DNA of 64,000 nt from Gnetum montanum. Its lineage: Eukaryota > Streptophyta > Gnetopsida > Gnetales > Gnetaceae. A model generated the notes under the pieces. It was not told where the DNA came from, searched no databases, and saw only the letters and a list, made by a program, of their open reading frames with translations. The stretch is from NCBI GenBank assembly GCA_015680685.1, contig MNCI01009068.1, forward strand, positions 3,315 to 67,314, written 5' to 3'. This document shows, one piece after another, positions 48,073 through 61,300 of this stretch; the stretch's first letter is position 1, and each line of letters starts with the position of its first letter. The translations under genes were made by a program, and so were the position numbers.

Positions 48073-48333
48073 GCATTGCACTTTTTGAAATGAATATTGA
48101 CTTGTTATATACTTTTGGTGGGTTGATTTCTTACAAGATCAAATTGCTACTAGTTCCTTGATATTCACAAGAAAGGTCTAGACACCTATGTAGAAATCTT
48201 AGATTAAGCTCTCATCTAAAAATATCAAGGAGGCTATTTCATTTTTACAAGACACTTTGGCACAATCTAAACAACAAAAAGAAGGAAAGGATTGGACACT
48301 TGTAATCTAACTATCACACCACCTAAAATGTTG
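48073..48333. other. Sequence right of element C, nothing recognised
   Basis: AT-rich, without gene signals. It is presumably the continuation of the target DNA seen at 34077-34240. Confidence 0.4.
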
Positions 48334-48594
48334 TAGTTAGCTTTAGCTATAGCATCCGCTCAAGTGTTTCAACCTAATTTGAATATACTAACATAATGAA
48401 ATTTTGGGCAAAATATAAAATTAGAAAATAAGAAATCACAGTGCTTGCAAATCACTCTTGGTTGGAGTCATCTTTAGCTATAGCATATATTCAGTTGTTT
48501 CAACCTGATTTGAATAGGCTAAGATAACCAAATTTTGGGCAAATGACAAAATAAGGAAATAAACAATTATAGAGTTAGAAATCACTCTTGGTTG
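48334..48594. repeat. Diverged two-copy 131-bp tandem repeat
   Basis: CTTTAGCTATAGCAT starts at 48341 and 48472. GTTTCAACCT...TTTGAATA...AAATTTTGGGCAAA and ATCACTCTTGGTTG are shared by both units. Divergence is moderate. Confidence 0.75.
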
Positions 48595-48837
48595 TATTAA
48601 TTTACTATATAGACAACATTGATGAGCCTCATCCTCCAATGTTCGATGAGGATTTTAAGTTAAATTGTAAAAGGGGTTTGTAACCCATCACCAAATGACC
48701 ATTAACCATTGGTGGTTGAAAGAAAAGATTGAAATTCTTTAATTATAGAAAACAAAAGCAAATAAAATGTAGAGCATTTGCTTGATTCACAAATGGTCTC
48801 CAAATTGTGAATTTTACTTTTGTCAAGCTATGGGTTG

Positions 48838-49015
48838 ATAGAGACTACCACTTGGATTAATGGTAAGGTGCTTGTTTCTCCAGTTACATGGCATGGCTTA
48901 GGTTCAAGCTTGGGCAGAACCACCTAAAAGGGGTTAAGCTTTTTGCTTATCCTCGTACCCTCTTGGCCTTGGTGAGATGAACACTTAGCCTTTGATGATC
49001 CTTAAGTTATACATC
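48838..49015 (+). repeat. SINE, family S1 (tRNA-derived), upstream of the 59K-like gene
   Basis: The head GACTACCACTTGGATTAATG is followed by GGTAAGGTGCTTGTTTCTCC, then the B-box-like GGTTCAAGCTTGGG. The body runs CAGAACCACCTAAAAGGGG...GCTTTTTGCTTATCC...GATGAACACTTAGCC. The same order is found on the minus strand at 61045-60880, with partial copies at 50515 and 59835. It lies 370 bp upstream of the proposed start codon of the next gene. Confidence 0.65.
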
Positions 49016-49385
49016 ATTTGCAAAATAGGACTTCATGTAACTTTTCTTTAATTTATTTTCAATTTGATTGTATAGAGAATTCTAGACGAGCATCCTTAGG
49101 AATTAGAATCCTGATCAATTTTACAATACCTTGAGCAAAGCATTTATTTTTTTAGTTAATATGTCTTAAGTAACTTCATGGACTTTATTTTATCATATTC
49201 ATAAAACTACTTTGTTTAAGCTTAGTATTTTGATGGTACTGTGTTCTACTGTCTTTCGCGTTGCAGAACTACACATCACAGCGGACATTTTATTTTTGTC
49301 TGCTTTGCCATTGATATTTCGTGGGGATGCGTCTGCCTATGCCTGTACTGTGCCGTGTTTCTGCTTTCGTTGGAAGCGAACGCAA
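49016..49385 (+). promoter_or_regulatory. Probable promoter and leader of the 59K-like gene
   Basis: Between the SINE and the proposed start the sequence is first AT-rich, then GC-richer from about 49250. An open frame in phase with the CDS extends up to 49212, and TTTCGCGTTGCAG ending at 49266 resembles a splice acceptor. The true transcript start cannot be set by eye. Confidence 0.35.
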
Positions 49386-52300
49386 ATGTATGCCGCTAAC
49401 ATATCGCGACCACCTAATGCTTTTCTGTGGGAAGGGAGGCACCTAAAAAATCACTTGCAGAGCCTTCAGCATCACGTTCAGCTTTTAAAATCTCTGTATT
49501 ATTCTATACATACAGAATTTCTCATTTTTTTTCCATGCTTTTGGTTCCGGCTATGACGGCTGTACGAATGTTTTGTTTGGTGATTTCAGAACAAACGAAT
49601 TGGATGCGATTGCTGCAAAAAAACAAGGGAAAAATGCTACCGAAGGAGTCAGTGTCTCTCAAATTGCAGATACAGGCTCTTCTGCACCCTCCGACGTGGC
49701 TTCGGAAATTAGCGGAAAACTTCCTTTTAAGGATATCGCCGAACTGATCGAGTCGAAATGTATTAACTTGAATACACATGGATCCTTGGCTGTGGAGGCT
49801 GGAATTGCTGTCCAGACGGCAATCAGGAATATGCTTGTTCCTGTAGATTCTTTAATTAATCGAAGTTGTCCCTGGGAAGAGATTTCAGTGGCCGTCGGCT
49901 TAGCCGACAAGCGTTTAAAAATCAAGCGCAATCGGAAACGGAGAAAGAAGCGACGAAAACTGGCCTCTGAGGCCTTTCAAATGGTAATGCAGTTGGTTGT
50001 TTTAATTTTTTTAAATACAGATAAATGCTGCACTTGGTTTACAATTCGGGTTGGTTGAAAAATAAAATAAGGTAAAATATTTTGCTTATATGTTTACCCA
50101 ATTTACATTTTTCCTTCAGAAGAAGCATCGTGTTGATAGAGTTTAATATGGAATCTGAAATTGATATACAGGGGCGATCTCCTTATTTTGAATTACGTAT
50201 ATCTCAGAGTGTCCAATAGTTGTTTACAGGTGCGCGAAAGATATGAGCAGGCTGATCAGGAAGCGGATGAGTGGAGGGCAAGGGAGATTGCGAAGGATAT
50301 AGCTAGGCGCAAGGTATGCAAGCTACGCAGCAAATGCTTTTTCCAGTGAATTCGGATTTATTTTGCAAATTTATGTAGGCCGTGCTTCAATCAACCCCTT
50401 AAAATCATTATACACTTTTTCATTTTTATTTTTTTAAGTATCTCTTAAGACTTACAAGTCAGATAAGCTAAAGCAAGTATATGAGATAGAAGACAGATAA
50501 AAAGTGTCATCACTGGGAGGCTCAATGTTCATCCTATTAACGCAGGTCATGGATAGGTTAGTGGATAAGCAAAAGCTGAACCTTTTTTTAGTGGTTCTGT
50601 TATCATAGCTCCAAAGGTTAAAACCTTATGTTAGAACATAAATAAATTCCTAAAATTCTTTAAAAAATGTAGGATCAAAACCCTTATAAAATACCTATGA
50701 CACATTTCCTCATCAGATAGCTCAGGGTAATTTTTACCAAAAGCATTTTCATTTCATAGATAAAAATGCGATCAACCGAAGCAACTTGCATTTATTTACT
50801 TATTTTAGTGATAGAGAACAAAGCAAATGTGTTTTATAGGTAAATTTATTCATCAGGCTGCAGACACAGATGTGACTTGATTTAATCTTAAGCTTGTTCT
50901 ATAATTTAGGTCACATAGAACAAGTCTCTTATGTGCAGCAGTTGGCATTAAAAAGTCAATAACATTTATTGATTTTCAAATTATTTTCCACATAGAACGT
51001 TTGATTACAACAATGCAAATCAACAAGTAGAGTATAAAGATAAGTAGTATATTAAGAAAATTCCTCAGTAAGTTAAAAAGTCCCACATTCTCAAGTAGGA
51101 CACAGTAAATGAATGCATAATACAATTCGAAGAGTACATGCGAGAGTATGCTATATTATTGCACTGCAAATTCATAAGGCTTTTTGGATTATTATTAATG
51201 AGTTCATTTCCAATAAAAGCAAGTAAATATATAATGAAAAACATTATTTTTGTTGGGACATTATTCTAGAATGCTTATGATAATAAAAGCGTTAGTAGTA
51301 TAAAAAATGTGATTGTAAATTTTCTCAGGCTGAAAAACTAAGCCACTAGCCTACCACATTAGTTTAACAGTATCAGACATACACGAATCATTAGAACCTT
51401 CAACTATGTGGTAATTAAAGTAAAAGACAACAATTAATTTCTGCTCAGTCCTATCTGTCATTTTCAAGAGACAGCAAAATTCTAAGGAAAATGTGAAACA
51501 TACAGATAATTAAACTAATACAAGCTGAACATATAACAAATCTAAACACTAATGAACAGTCCCTTATTTAGGAAAAATAAAAATGATTGTTACCAAAGAT
51601 GAACAAGGAAGCAAAGCCATTTAGTAACAGTTGTATCCGCAACCATTTACTAGTGTTGTAGTGGATGAAAGCAAAATCAGATTTCCCTGAGAACAGGGTC
51701 GTGTTTTCCTAATAACAATCAGGTGTTATTTTCTTTTAAATAGACAAAATTCTGAATTTTTGAGAAAGGGGCAAAGAATTTGGAAATCAAAACACTCTTG
51801 ACCAGGGGCACTGTAATATGATTATTTTTCTGATTCTAGGTGTTAATAGATACATTAAATTATAGTATTGACAGGCAACGAGATAAGGAAATGCATCTGA
51901 AATCTAACTTTCCATAATCAGCTGAGGAAATAAACTCTGATTTTCTGTCAAAAAGTTACAAAAGGGAAAATAAATTCTGACATTCTAAAAAAGGGATTGA
52001 ATTCTAGTTAGAAAATAAGTGTAAAATATAAAACAAGAAGAAATAGGGAACTGGGGTGTCTACTATGGAAAAACATCACTATCATTTTGGTGCCTTTATC
52101 TCATGAACATGGGCAAATGATTTGACCAAGGATAAAAAAGTCTGCAAAAAATAGCTGAATTGATGAAAAATATTTGACCTTTTTAGCTGGAAAAGTCTTC
52201 ATTATTTCATGATTTTTTTTTTAACTGAACTTTTTGAAAAAGTAGTGCAATTGACTTTTTTCAAGAAGCCAATTTTTTGCCAAATGTTTTGAATAACTTG

Positions 52301-55300
52301 CACAAGGATCTAGAAGAAATTTGATTTTAAACTTATAGACAGCAGAAATGCCAGCCAAATTAATAAAATTATAGAAGCATGAATTGATTATATTGTTTTG
52401 TATTTTATAGTTCTTTTAATATGAGTACTTCGTACTAGTAAAGTTAAGAGGGCTTGCATAGACATGAGTTATTTGAACAGAATATAACATTTCATTAGGA
52501 CATTATAGGTTTGCACACTAAATAACCACCATAGAATAATGAAGGTTATGTTGAGATAAAAGTACTATAACATTTTGTGTCAATGGCATGTTGAACATAT
52601 ATTGGTAGTGAAGGGATAAAGGAATTTGTAGATGATGATGTTGTGTTTATATACTAGTAGACTTGTTATTATTATCTTTATATCTATGTAGGTGTGTTTT
52701 ATGCTTGTATTTTACATAGTCTCTAATTTGCTATAAAAAATCTTTCAAACCTTTTATTTTACATATTGCAAACTTTCTTCCCACAAAATTTCCCAAAATT
52801 TTGCTAACTTTTCAATTTTTTGACTTTTAAACAGCTAACAAAATTGTGCAGAGATTTCACTGATGATCTACTATAGTGAGCTGTCTATTTGATGCCATAG
52901 TCTTTAAATGTATATTTTTTCCATACCCTAGGTAGCACATGTCTTAGCATAGCTCTTTGGATACAAGCCACATGCTCTAACCTAGTGAGCTATGTCTTAC
53001 TAACTATCATGGAAAAACATGATACCTTTAAAATTGCTTTATGAATATTTTTTTGTTTCACTTTTGGCTTCTCATGTTTGTAGAATGAGAGGTATGTTGG
53101 CCAAATTTTTTTTTTCCATTATTATTATTATGAGTATTCCATGGACGCTTTGGACATCCAGCTGAAAACCACTAATTAACTTCTAACAATTAAGCAACTT
53201 GTAGCCAACACAAGAGATCACCAGCATTGGGTAAAATTATGGACAACATTCATTCTTTTTACATACACATGACAACATAAACACGTGGTACAACAAATGC
53301 ATAGATGATAGCGAAGCACATGACTAAACAATGAGCTGAGAAATTCAACAAGACAAGTTGACTTAATCAGTAAGACAACCAACGTTTCCATTTGTCTAAA
53401 CCAAACATCCATACCATATTATTGCATCTAAAGTCCTACAGCATGGTTGATCATAAATACATCTTTCTCAATGTGTTAAGGCTTGAAGATGGTGATCAAT
53501 AGCCTTAAAGCAACGCTAGATTTTGGTCAGTTGTTGCTTCCTCTAGATTGTAATGCCCTTTCATAGGGAAAACAACTAACATGTAAAGCCCTCTAAAATG
53601 CTGTCCAAAATTATTCATCATCATCATCATCCTAGCCTTGTCCCAACAAAATGGGGTTGGCTATGTTAAAAGCTAAAATTCATCATCATCCTAGCTTAAT
53701 TCTAACTACATGGGATTGGTTTTATAAGTTCATTTCTGCCATATGCCTATGTTAAAAGCCAAATTAACATTAATTCCTAATTCCTGGATATCTTTCTTTA
53801 TCCTTGCATATCAAGTATGTTTTGGTCTACCTCTTTATTTTTTCCCATATAGTTTAATTAAGCAATTTCTTGTAATAGGTATAGTCTCTGGTCTTCTCTG
53901 CACATAATCAAAGCATCTGAGATAACTTTATATAATCTGATTTTAGAGTGTAAGAAGTAGAAATTTTCTGATTCTATCTTTGTAGTGATGTCTGACATCT
54001 ACCTTAGCTTGCTTATCTCTGCAAGGATAATGTTTTTCCAACAATTAACCAATCATTATGGCTTAACCCTCAACAGAAGATCAAAACTTGCAATCAAACT
54101 AACATTAGTAACAATTGACTTTAACGTAAGTAATTAAGCATAGACACAGAAAATATAATATCCAAACAACGGACCAAGGATTTGGCTCGAAGAGAATGCC
54201 AATATGATGACCGATACCTCTTTGAACTCACATTCCTTCCGAGGTGCAAAAAAATGTAAAATGAAATAACCTTGTAATCAAACTTAACAGCATTCTAGTA
54301 ATACCAGTGAACAAAACAGTTAACTAAATCAATGTATTCTTCCAAAAATTTCAAAGCATAAGCACCATTGCAATATCATCACGAACACGATTAATTTAAT
54401 TAGAAATGATCCATGGTATGACCCTAAAGATTAGTCAATGCATGAACACATTAAAAATGCAACTAATATCAATTCTAAATTTTTACACCAATGGATTTAC
54501 TCTACTCTAGTGCATTCATCGAAAGATAAATGATTTTGACTTAAGAAGGTACATTACTCAATTAAGATTCAAATCCTATGATTCTAGTATTAAAGAGATA
54601 AGCCATCTGTTTCAGCAAAAATCTAAGAAATCAACAAATCTTTCAAGTGTTAGGAATTCACAAATTAGACATATGCCAAAGATACGTTTGCTTTTTGTTA
54701 GTGGAATCAACTCTTATGCAAACATCTTTTTCCTTTAACAAAACATAATTATGAATGCCATTATGCCCCAAATCATCACAATTTTTTTTTTTTAATTCGT
54801 TACAGAAACCACATTCATCCAAGTCACATAGGCTTGACAGTGTATGAGCAGGCGGAGAGACCCATCAGCAAAGTTCTACCAAATTTTGATTCAAGCATGA
54901 GGAAAATATTCAAGATAAAGGAAGGAAAGAAGAAGATGCAGAATTATAAACCCTTGATGTCCATAACGAAACCTAGCAACAGAGAATCATTTTACATTCT
55001 TGCTCAAATTTTTTCTCACCAAATGCAATTTATTGATATGTTGAACTGTTACTTAGCTTTGAATTTTTCCTTCTTGTCATTTCTCCTTCTTGCCCCTTCT
55101 TAGCAGCCATACATCTTGTTGTTGTCCTTCTCCCTTTCCAGCCATCCTGTGTTGTGCTTGTTCGCTCTTTCTTTATATAACTATTAGCAAGATTCAAGGA
55201 TAATGGGTTGTCGTCTTGTAACAGATTCTTTCTTAGAAGGCCTTTTTATTTCCATATTTATTTCTTTTCTTCTGGTAATTGAAAGCTCTAAGAAAAGGTG

Positions 55301-58300
55301 GCTGTCAGACCTCAACATCCCTAAGGGAGTGCGATGGGTCTAAAAACTAACTCTACATTGTTAATCCAACCCTAACAAATCAAAATGCACATAATTGATA
55401 AGTTTATAGAAGGGGCGAGAGTATGTCCTAGTAAAAAGATAAACCTTCTTGACCTTAATCAAGGCCATCCCTGCTGCAAGAGGTTAGCAACAACATCCAT
55501 GTAATGGCAGGTAAGCTGAAAATCATCCGTTTGCAAGAATTCAACAACATTCAATGATTTCAAAAGCATCTATGCGTTAGATAATGAATAATGGAGCAAT
55601 TAGGTAAGATTTATCAGCCTTATAGTCTATATGTTTTTTAATTATTAAAATTACAGTTTCTAACAAATTTTGCTTGTTCTTCAAAGCAGTTAAACTAGTT
55701 CTTAAATTCTTGTTTTTAAATCTTCAAATAACCTTGAAAAATAGCTGTAAATTACCAAATTTATCATAAACTACTACTTCTGATTGTTGGATGACACTGA
55801 AATTCCAAATATTGTTCAAATATATGATGTTGACACAGATCCAAAACAAATCCATTTCTAAGCTTGTTAATACAATGTTCTCTGAAAGGAATCAAAGAAG
55901 AAGGTTTAGCCTGTTGCAGGTGGTTTCCAAAGCAAGGCTTATATTCTGCTGAAACAATTTCATTGACAAAGGATTTTGTTGTGCTCACCAAACCTATACT
56001 TCCATGGGAGTACTATAACTTAACATTTGTTAGGAAACCATAATCCATGAGGAAAAATCCATACCTTCATGGGAGTAGTTGAGATAATTTAAATATAGAC
56101 CTGCTGTATTTTTAACCAATTCCAGTTTTACAGTTCATTTTTGTTTGAACTATTAGTGTGGTGCCATAGGTAGCATCTCAGTGAGTCATTGTCCACCATC
56201 TCTAAATGTAAGGCTGTGATTAAGTATCTACAAGTCACAAGTCATTGGTAATGTCCTAATTGTATAACCTATCTACACCAAATGCTAGCTGTTGATGTGG
56301 AAATTTGAGCCACGAGGCCCACTAACGCACAACACCCAAAAGTGCAGGATTTGGCAAGGTTGTTACCTGGGGCACCTTGCTTATGGGCACGACTAGCTCA
56401 TGAATAGTGTCGGTGGGCAAGAAAACATGATTGATAATTTTAATAGAACATAAAATATAAAAACAAAAATGAGCAGAGATATTAAAGATGAAACACATAC
56501 ATTAAACTAAAACAATAATAGTTAACATTTTATTACATAAATCTCAACATGGACATGGGGAAAACATCAAGAGGGAAAAGGGGATGGGGACTTAGCGGAC
56601 TATTCATTGATCTATCCACTTTGGTGGCTATCACAAGGTGGATTCTTCATCTCCTCTTGAAAATATTCACGGTAGGATCCAAGGGCTTGAGTCAGTTGCT
56701 TGGTTCGATCCTCAAGCTCTTGTAGGTTGACGATTGCCACCTCCTTTTCGGCTGGGATGCTACCTCAACCCTTCTCCCAATCTTTCTTGTTCTCAAACTC
56801 AAGGGTTATCCTTTCAAGCCTCCTACACAGTCTCACCTCAATGGCTTCTTGGTCTAGCCAGTTTAAGGGAGCAACTGGAGTAGGGTTGAGGCTATGATGG
56901 GATAAGGGGTTGTACGATGGGGAAGACAATGAAGATGGCACTGGAGAAGGGATGGGAGTAGGAAAGGAAGAAGAGTCCTTTTGCTGATTGCTGGCTGCTG
57001 CCCTCCTTTCTACTTGAGAAGGCCTTTTATAAGGCTTTCTCCTTCCTCTCCTGCTTCTCTTCCTTTTTGGGGAGGAAGAGGAATTGGCCCTGTGTTCGCC
57101 CACTTGGCTGCCATGCATGATGTCCTTCACCAAGTGTGGTGGAGCAGAGATCCTCTAAATCTCCTTGGTGATTTGAATCTCCTTATTTTCTTCCATGCCT
57201 GTCACTTGTCAAGCAAAAATAAAGAAACTCAGAGTATTTATAAAATCATAAATTTTATTAAAAAAATGCTTTCTTGTTTCCTCCTCCCATCCCTTCTCCA
57301 GTACCGTCTTCATTGTTTTCCCCATCATGCACCCTCTTATCCCATCATAGCCTTAGCCCTACATTGGTTGCTTCCTCAAATTGGCTGGAAAAAGAAGCCA
57401 TTGAGGTGAGATTGTGTAGGAGGCTTGAAAGGCTAACCCTTGGATTTGAGTACGAGAAAAACTAGGAGAAGGGTTGGGCTAGCATCCTAGTCAGAAAGGA
57501 GGTGGCGATTGCCAACCTGTGGGAGCTGGAGGGTCAAACTAAGCAGTTGACTAGGGCCATCCAATCCTACCGTGAATATTTTTAGAAGGAGAAGAAATAT
57601 CCATCTTGTGATAGCCACCAAAGTGGATGGATTGATGAATAGTCTACTAAGTTCCCATCCCCTTTTCCCTCTTGATGTTTTCCCTATGTCCATGTTGAAA
57701 TTTATGTAATGAAATGTTAACTATTATTGTTTTAGTTTAATGTATGCATTTCATCTTTAATATCTTTGCTCATTTTTGCTTTTATATTTTATGTTCTATT
57801 AAAATTATCAGTCACGTTTTCTTGCCCACTGAGACTATTCCCAGGCTAGCCATGCCCATAAGCAAGGTGCCGTAGACAACAACCTTGCCAAATCATGCAC
57901 TTTTGAGCATTGTGCATTAGTGTGCCTCGTGGCTCAAACTTCCGCATCAACAATGGCCAAAAAGGACTTACATAGGGAGCACATAAATTCCATTGACTGA
58001 TCAACATGTTGTGAGAACACACTTAAATACAATTCAATCAAAGGGTATCAATATCTAGTAAGGTTAAGGAGTTCCTGAGAAAGAATAGTGCTCATAAGAA
58101 GGTTGTCAGATAATTTGATTTCATTCAATTCTTATATAGCCAAAACGTTTAAACTGTGAAACTTTCCTCTATTTCAGAATTGGGTCATCCTGCACAGTAG
58201 TGAAACCACTGAAATTAATCTGTTAATACATAGTGATAGATTTACTTACCACCAGTAGACCAGATTACTAGGAATTTTAAATAAAGTTTTTAGGTTGGAT

Positions 58301-61300
58301 GCCTTATCACTTAAGATGCACTTTCCTGGGGATTGAAGTCAACAAAAATACAAGAGCCACAATCTATAACGTGCAGAAATTAAAATCTATCTATAGCTTA
58401 TGGTTTATTGCAGGACTCATACAAGAAAAGATTTCAGCACAGCTGAGTGAAACATAGCATCCAAAAGACACATGACATATCTTGACCACTGCGTAACATT
58501 ATCACAACATTATTAATTCACTTCATCCAAACACACAGCCTTGGCACAAAATTAAAAAAATCTTAAGATTCAAATTCAACACAAGACAATGAAACCTCAA
58601 TACTGAAGACTCAAAACCAGCATAAGACACAGAAATATCAAGGTCCCAAACCAATAGAAAATAAAAAAGGCAATACTGATGAAATGCATATCGGAATCTT
58701 GATTTCTGTAATCTAGAATCTTGATCTAGCGTAATGTGATTTGGATCAGTGTTGGAATCACAATTCTGATTCTATGCAATTCCAAGTAATTCTGGATCAT
58801 GATTTAAAGCAATTTTGAGCAATTCCATGTGATTCCAGAAATTTCAACTTGCTTTGCTTTAAAAAACATTTTGTTAACAAAATGATAATAATGATACATA
58901 ACCTAAAATATAAGCAACCTAAGATTCCAAACCATTCCTCACCTAGGTAGCTTTAAGTCATGTTAGTCTGTATGTTATACCCCACACACATGCAGTTTAG
59001 GTTTTTCAAGGTGATATTTTACAATTACATATTGTGGTGAATTTTTGGCATTCCATTTTCTGGTGTTATGATCATTTTTGTTTTTTATGCCCCAGGTTGA
59101 AAAGATGAAACAAATTGCCAAAATTAAAGCTAAAGAAGAGAAAGAGAGATTGGAATCAGAGGTTTGTGAATTTTTCACATGTTATTTCCCTAGAATTTCT
59201 TAATATTTTTTACATGTTACTAGTTCTTTTGATTTAACTTTTCTCTGTTTTTTTTATTGTTGCCGTTTTTTTATTTGTTTTATTTTTTTTGTTAACAATG
59301 GTTTTACTTTTCTTATAACTAGCTGTTTTTATGGTTTAAAACTAACTATTGCCTGTCACATTTCAACCAGCTGTTTACTGCAATGCTATTTATTCTCTCT
59401 CTAATCTTTGAGAAATCAATTGCAACTGAGGTGTTAGCCAAGTGGTAAAGGTCTTGGACTGCTAACCACAGGCTATAGGTTCAATTCTACTAGGGAGCAT
59501 TGAGTTATAAGTTTTTTTAAAAAAAAAATTGTAAAAGGAATTCTGAAATTGGTCTGACAGATCTAAGGGGTCTCAGTGGACGGAAGTAAAAATTTCAGTT
59601 TCAGTTTCAGTATGATTCAAAACGTCTTGCAAAGAAATAATATAAACGTTATGGAGAGTAAAATGGATACTAATTAATTATGATGTGAATTTATTTTTTA
59701 CGTATTCCCACATGATGATGCCATGACAAGTATTTGGTATTAATCACATGATGCAATTTAAGAGACAGTGGGAGAGCCTAAGTGGGCAGGGGCAGAGTTT
59801 ACAATTGGTAGGGGTAGAATATACGAAATCATAGGGACTACCACTTGGAGTAATGGTAAGGTGCTAATGCTTAAATGCACACTCGGCTAACCTAGTTCAG
59901 AACTAAACCGATATTTACCTTGGCTTATATTGTAAAATACATATTGGATATCTTTGCATTGCTAGGGTTTAGGGATTACCAACCCTTGTGGCACTGTAGT
60001 TGGGTGACACTTGTGTTTCACTGCATGCTTTTCATCCCTGAGAAATGAATCATAAATCACTCTTTAGGCTTGTTGCACTGCAAACATCCTAAATAATAGG
60101 ATAATATGGGGAGTGGACACCATTGGATGTTGATCGTGTGGGCTGATGATGAAGAGGTCATTGATATCTTTGCATCGTTGATGCTTTGTTGCACCCCCTT
60201 TGCTGTTTTGATGCGGTTTTGCTAGAAAAGTGGCCAGAGTTGGATCTCTGGGGTTGTGCTTAGCCATCAATGCCCAAAAGCAGCGCACCTCTCTGTTATG
60301 TTCCTAATAACTAGAAATACCAAGGTGAGGAGTTCATTTAACATCTTTTGTTTATCTTTGGTCTTGTCTTTTCTTTTCCCTGTTTTCTAGCTCCTTCGTC
60401 CCGTGGGCAAATGTGTCTTTTTTCATTATTTTTTGAGTCATGACTTCATCATGCGATGAGATTCTTGAAGTGTTGCCATGCTTTCGCAGCTTGGAATTGT
60501 TTGGTTGATGTGGAATCAAGTGACAACATAGTGGATAAAACTCAATGATTTCTTTTAGTTTTTTAAGTGTGTTTTATTGGATCATGGTAATAGCATCTTA
60601 TCAATTAATTAATTTATTAGATTTAGAAATTATAATTAGTGTAATTCTTTTAGTAGATAAATTAGTTAAGTATGTGGAGCTTGCAATGATTTTGCCTTGC
60701 CTAAGAAGGTCATACCTCTTCGGAATGGTGTGGACTCATTGATGGTTTGACTAAGGAGATTTATTGTCTCAAGTGTGGGTGTCACACTTGTCTCAAAAGG
60801 GACATTGTTTTTGTGTGTATTTAATTTCTGTGTTGCACTTGTCCTGTAAGGGATTGCAATGAGATTTATTTAGAATCATTATCTAAAAGCTCAATGCTCA
60901 TCCCACCACGGTGGGTCTTGGAGGGGTTGGTGGATGAGCAAAAGCCTAATGTCTTTTGAGTGGTTACACCCAGGGTTGAACCCAAGTCTCACAACTTGAG
61001 AGACAAACATCTTACCATCACTTCAAGTGGTGGTCCCTTGCAGTGAGATTTATTTAGTGTTCTTTAATTAAAAATGCATAAAGTATTAAACATATTACAA
61101 TTATAAAAATGTTATCTCTCTCATTGTGGCAATATAGTTGTATTTTTATGCACTATAACATTCTTTATTTATTGAGCACAATAACATACAGAAGTAAACT
61201 TTGCAAGTCATATTTCCGTCATCTTTAATGTTTATGATCAGTTTGTTGCTCGTACTGTTGATAGACCTCTGATTGTCTTGACTAGGGAGGGTACTAATAT

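Larger units (their letters stand above)
50314..59095 (+). other. 8.8-kb intron 3 of the 59K-like gene
   Basis: Bounded by donor AAG|GTATGC and acceptor TGCCCCAG|GTTG, both phase 0. It is AT-rich and carries a partial SINE (50515), a dispersed repeat (52140), a LINE/SINE-like tail (53590) and a 1.67-kb inverted repeat (56283-57955). Remaining parts hold no recognisable gene. Host-like open frames such as 54834-55103 have no supporting domain. Confidence 0.65.

Noticed and set aside
49212-49556. 114-codon frame as an independent gene
   Set aside because: Its second half is exon 1 of the 59K-like gene, and the phase-2 junction at 49495 to 49590 continues the coiled coil. The N-terminal part is leader or intron.
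59425-59530. tRNA-Ser gene
   Set aside because: Head similarity only; the stems are broken and the tail is retroposon-like.
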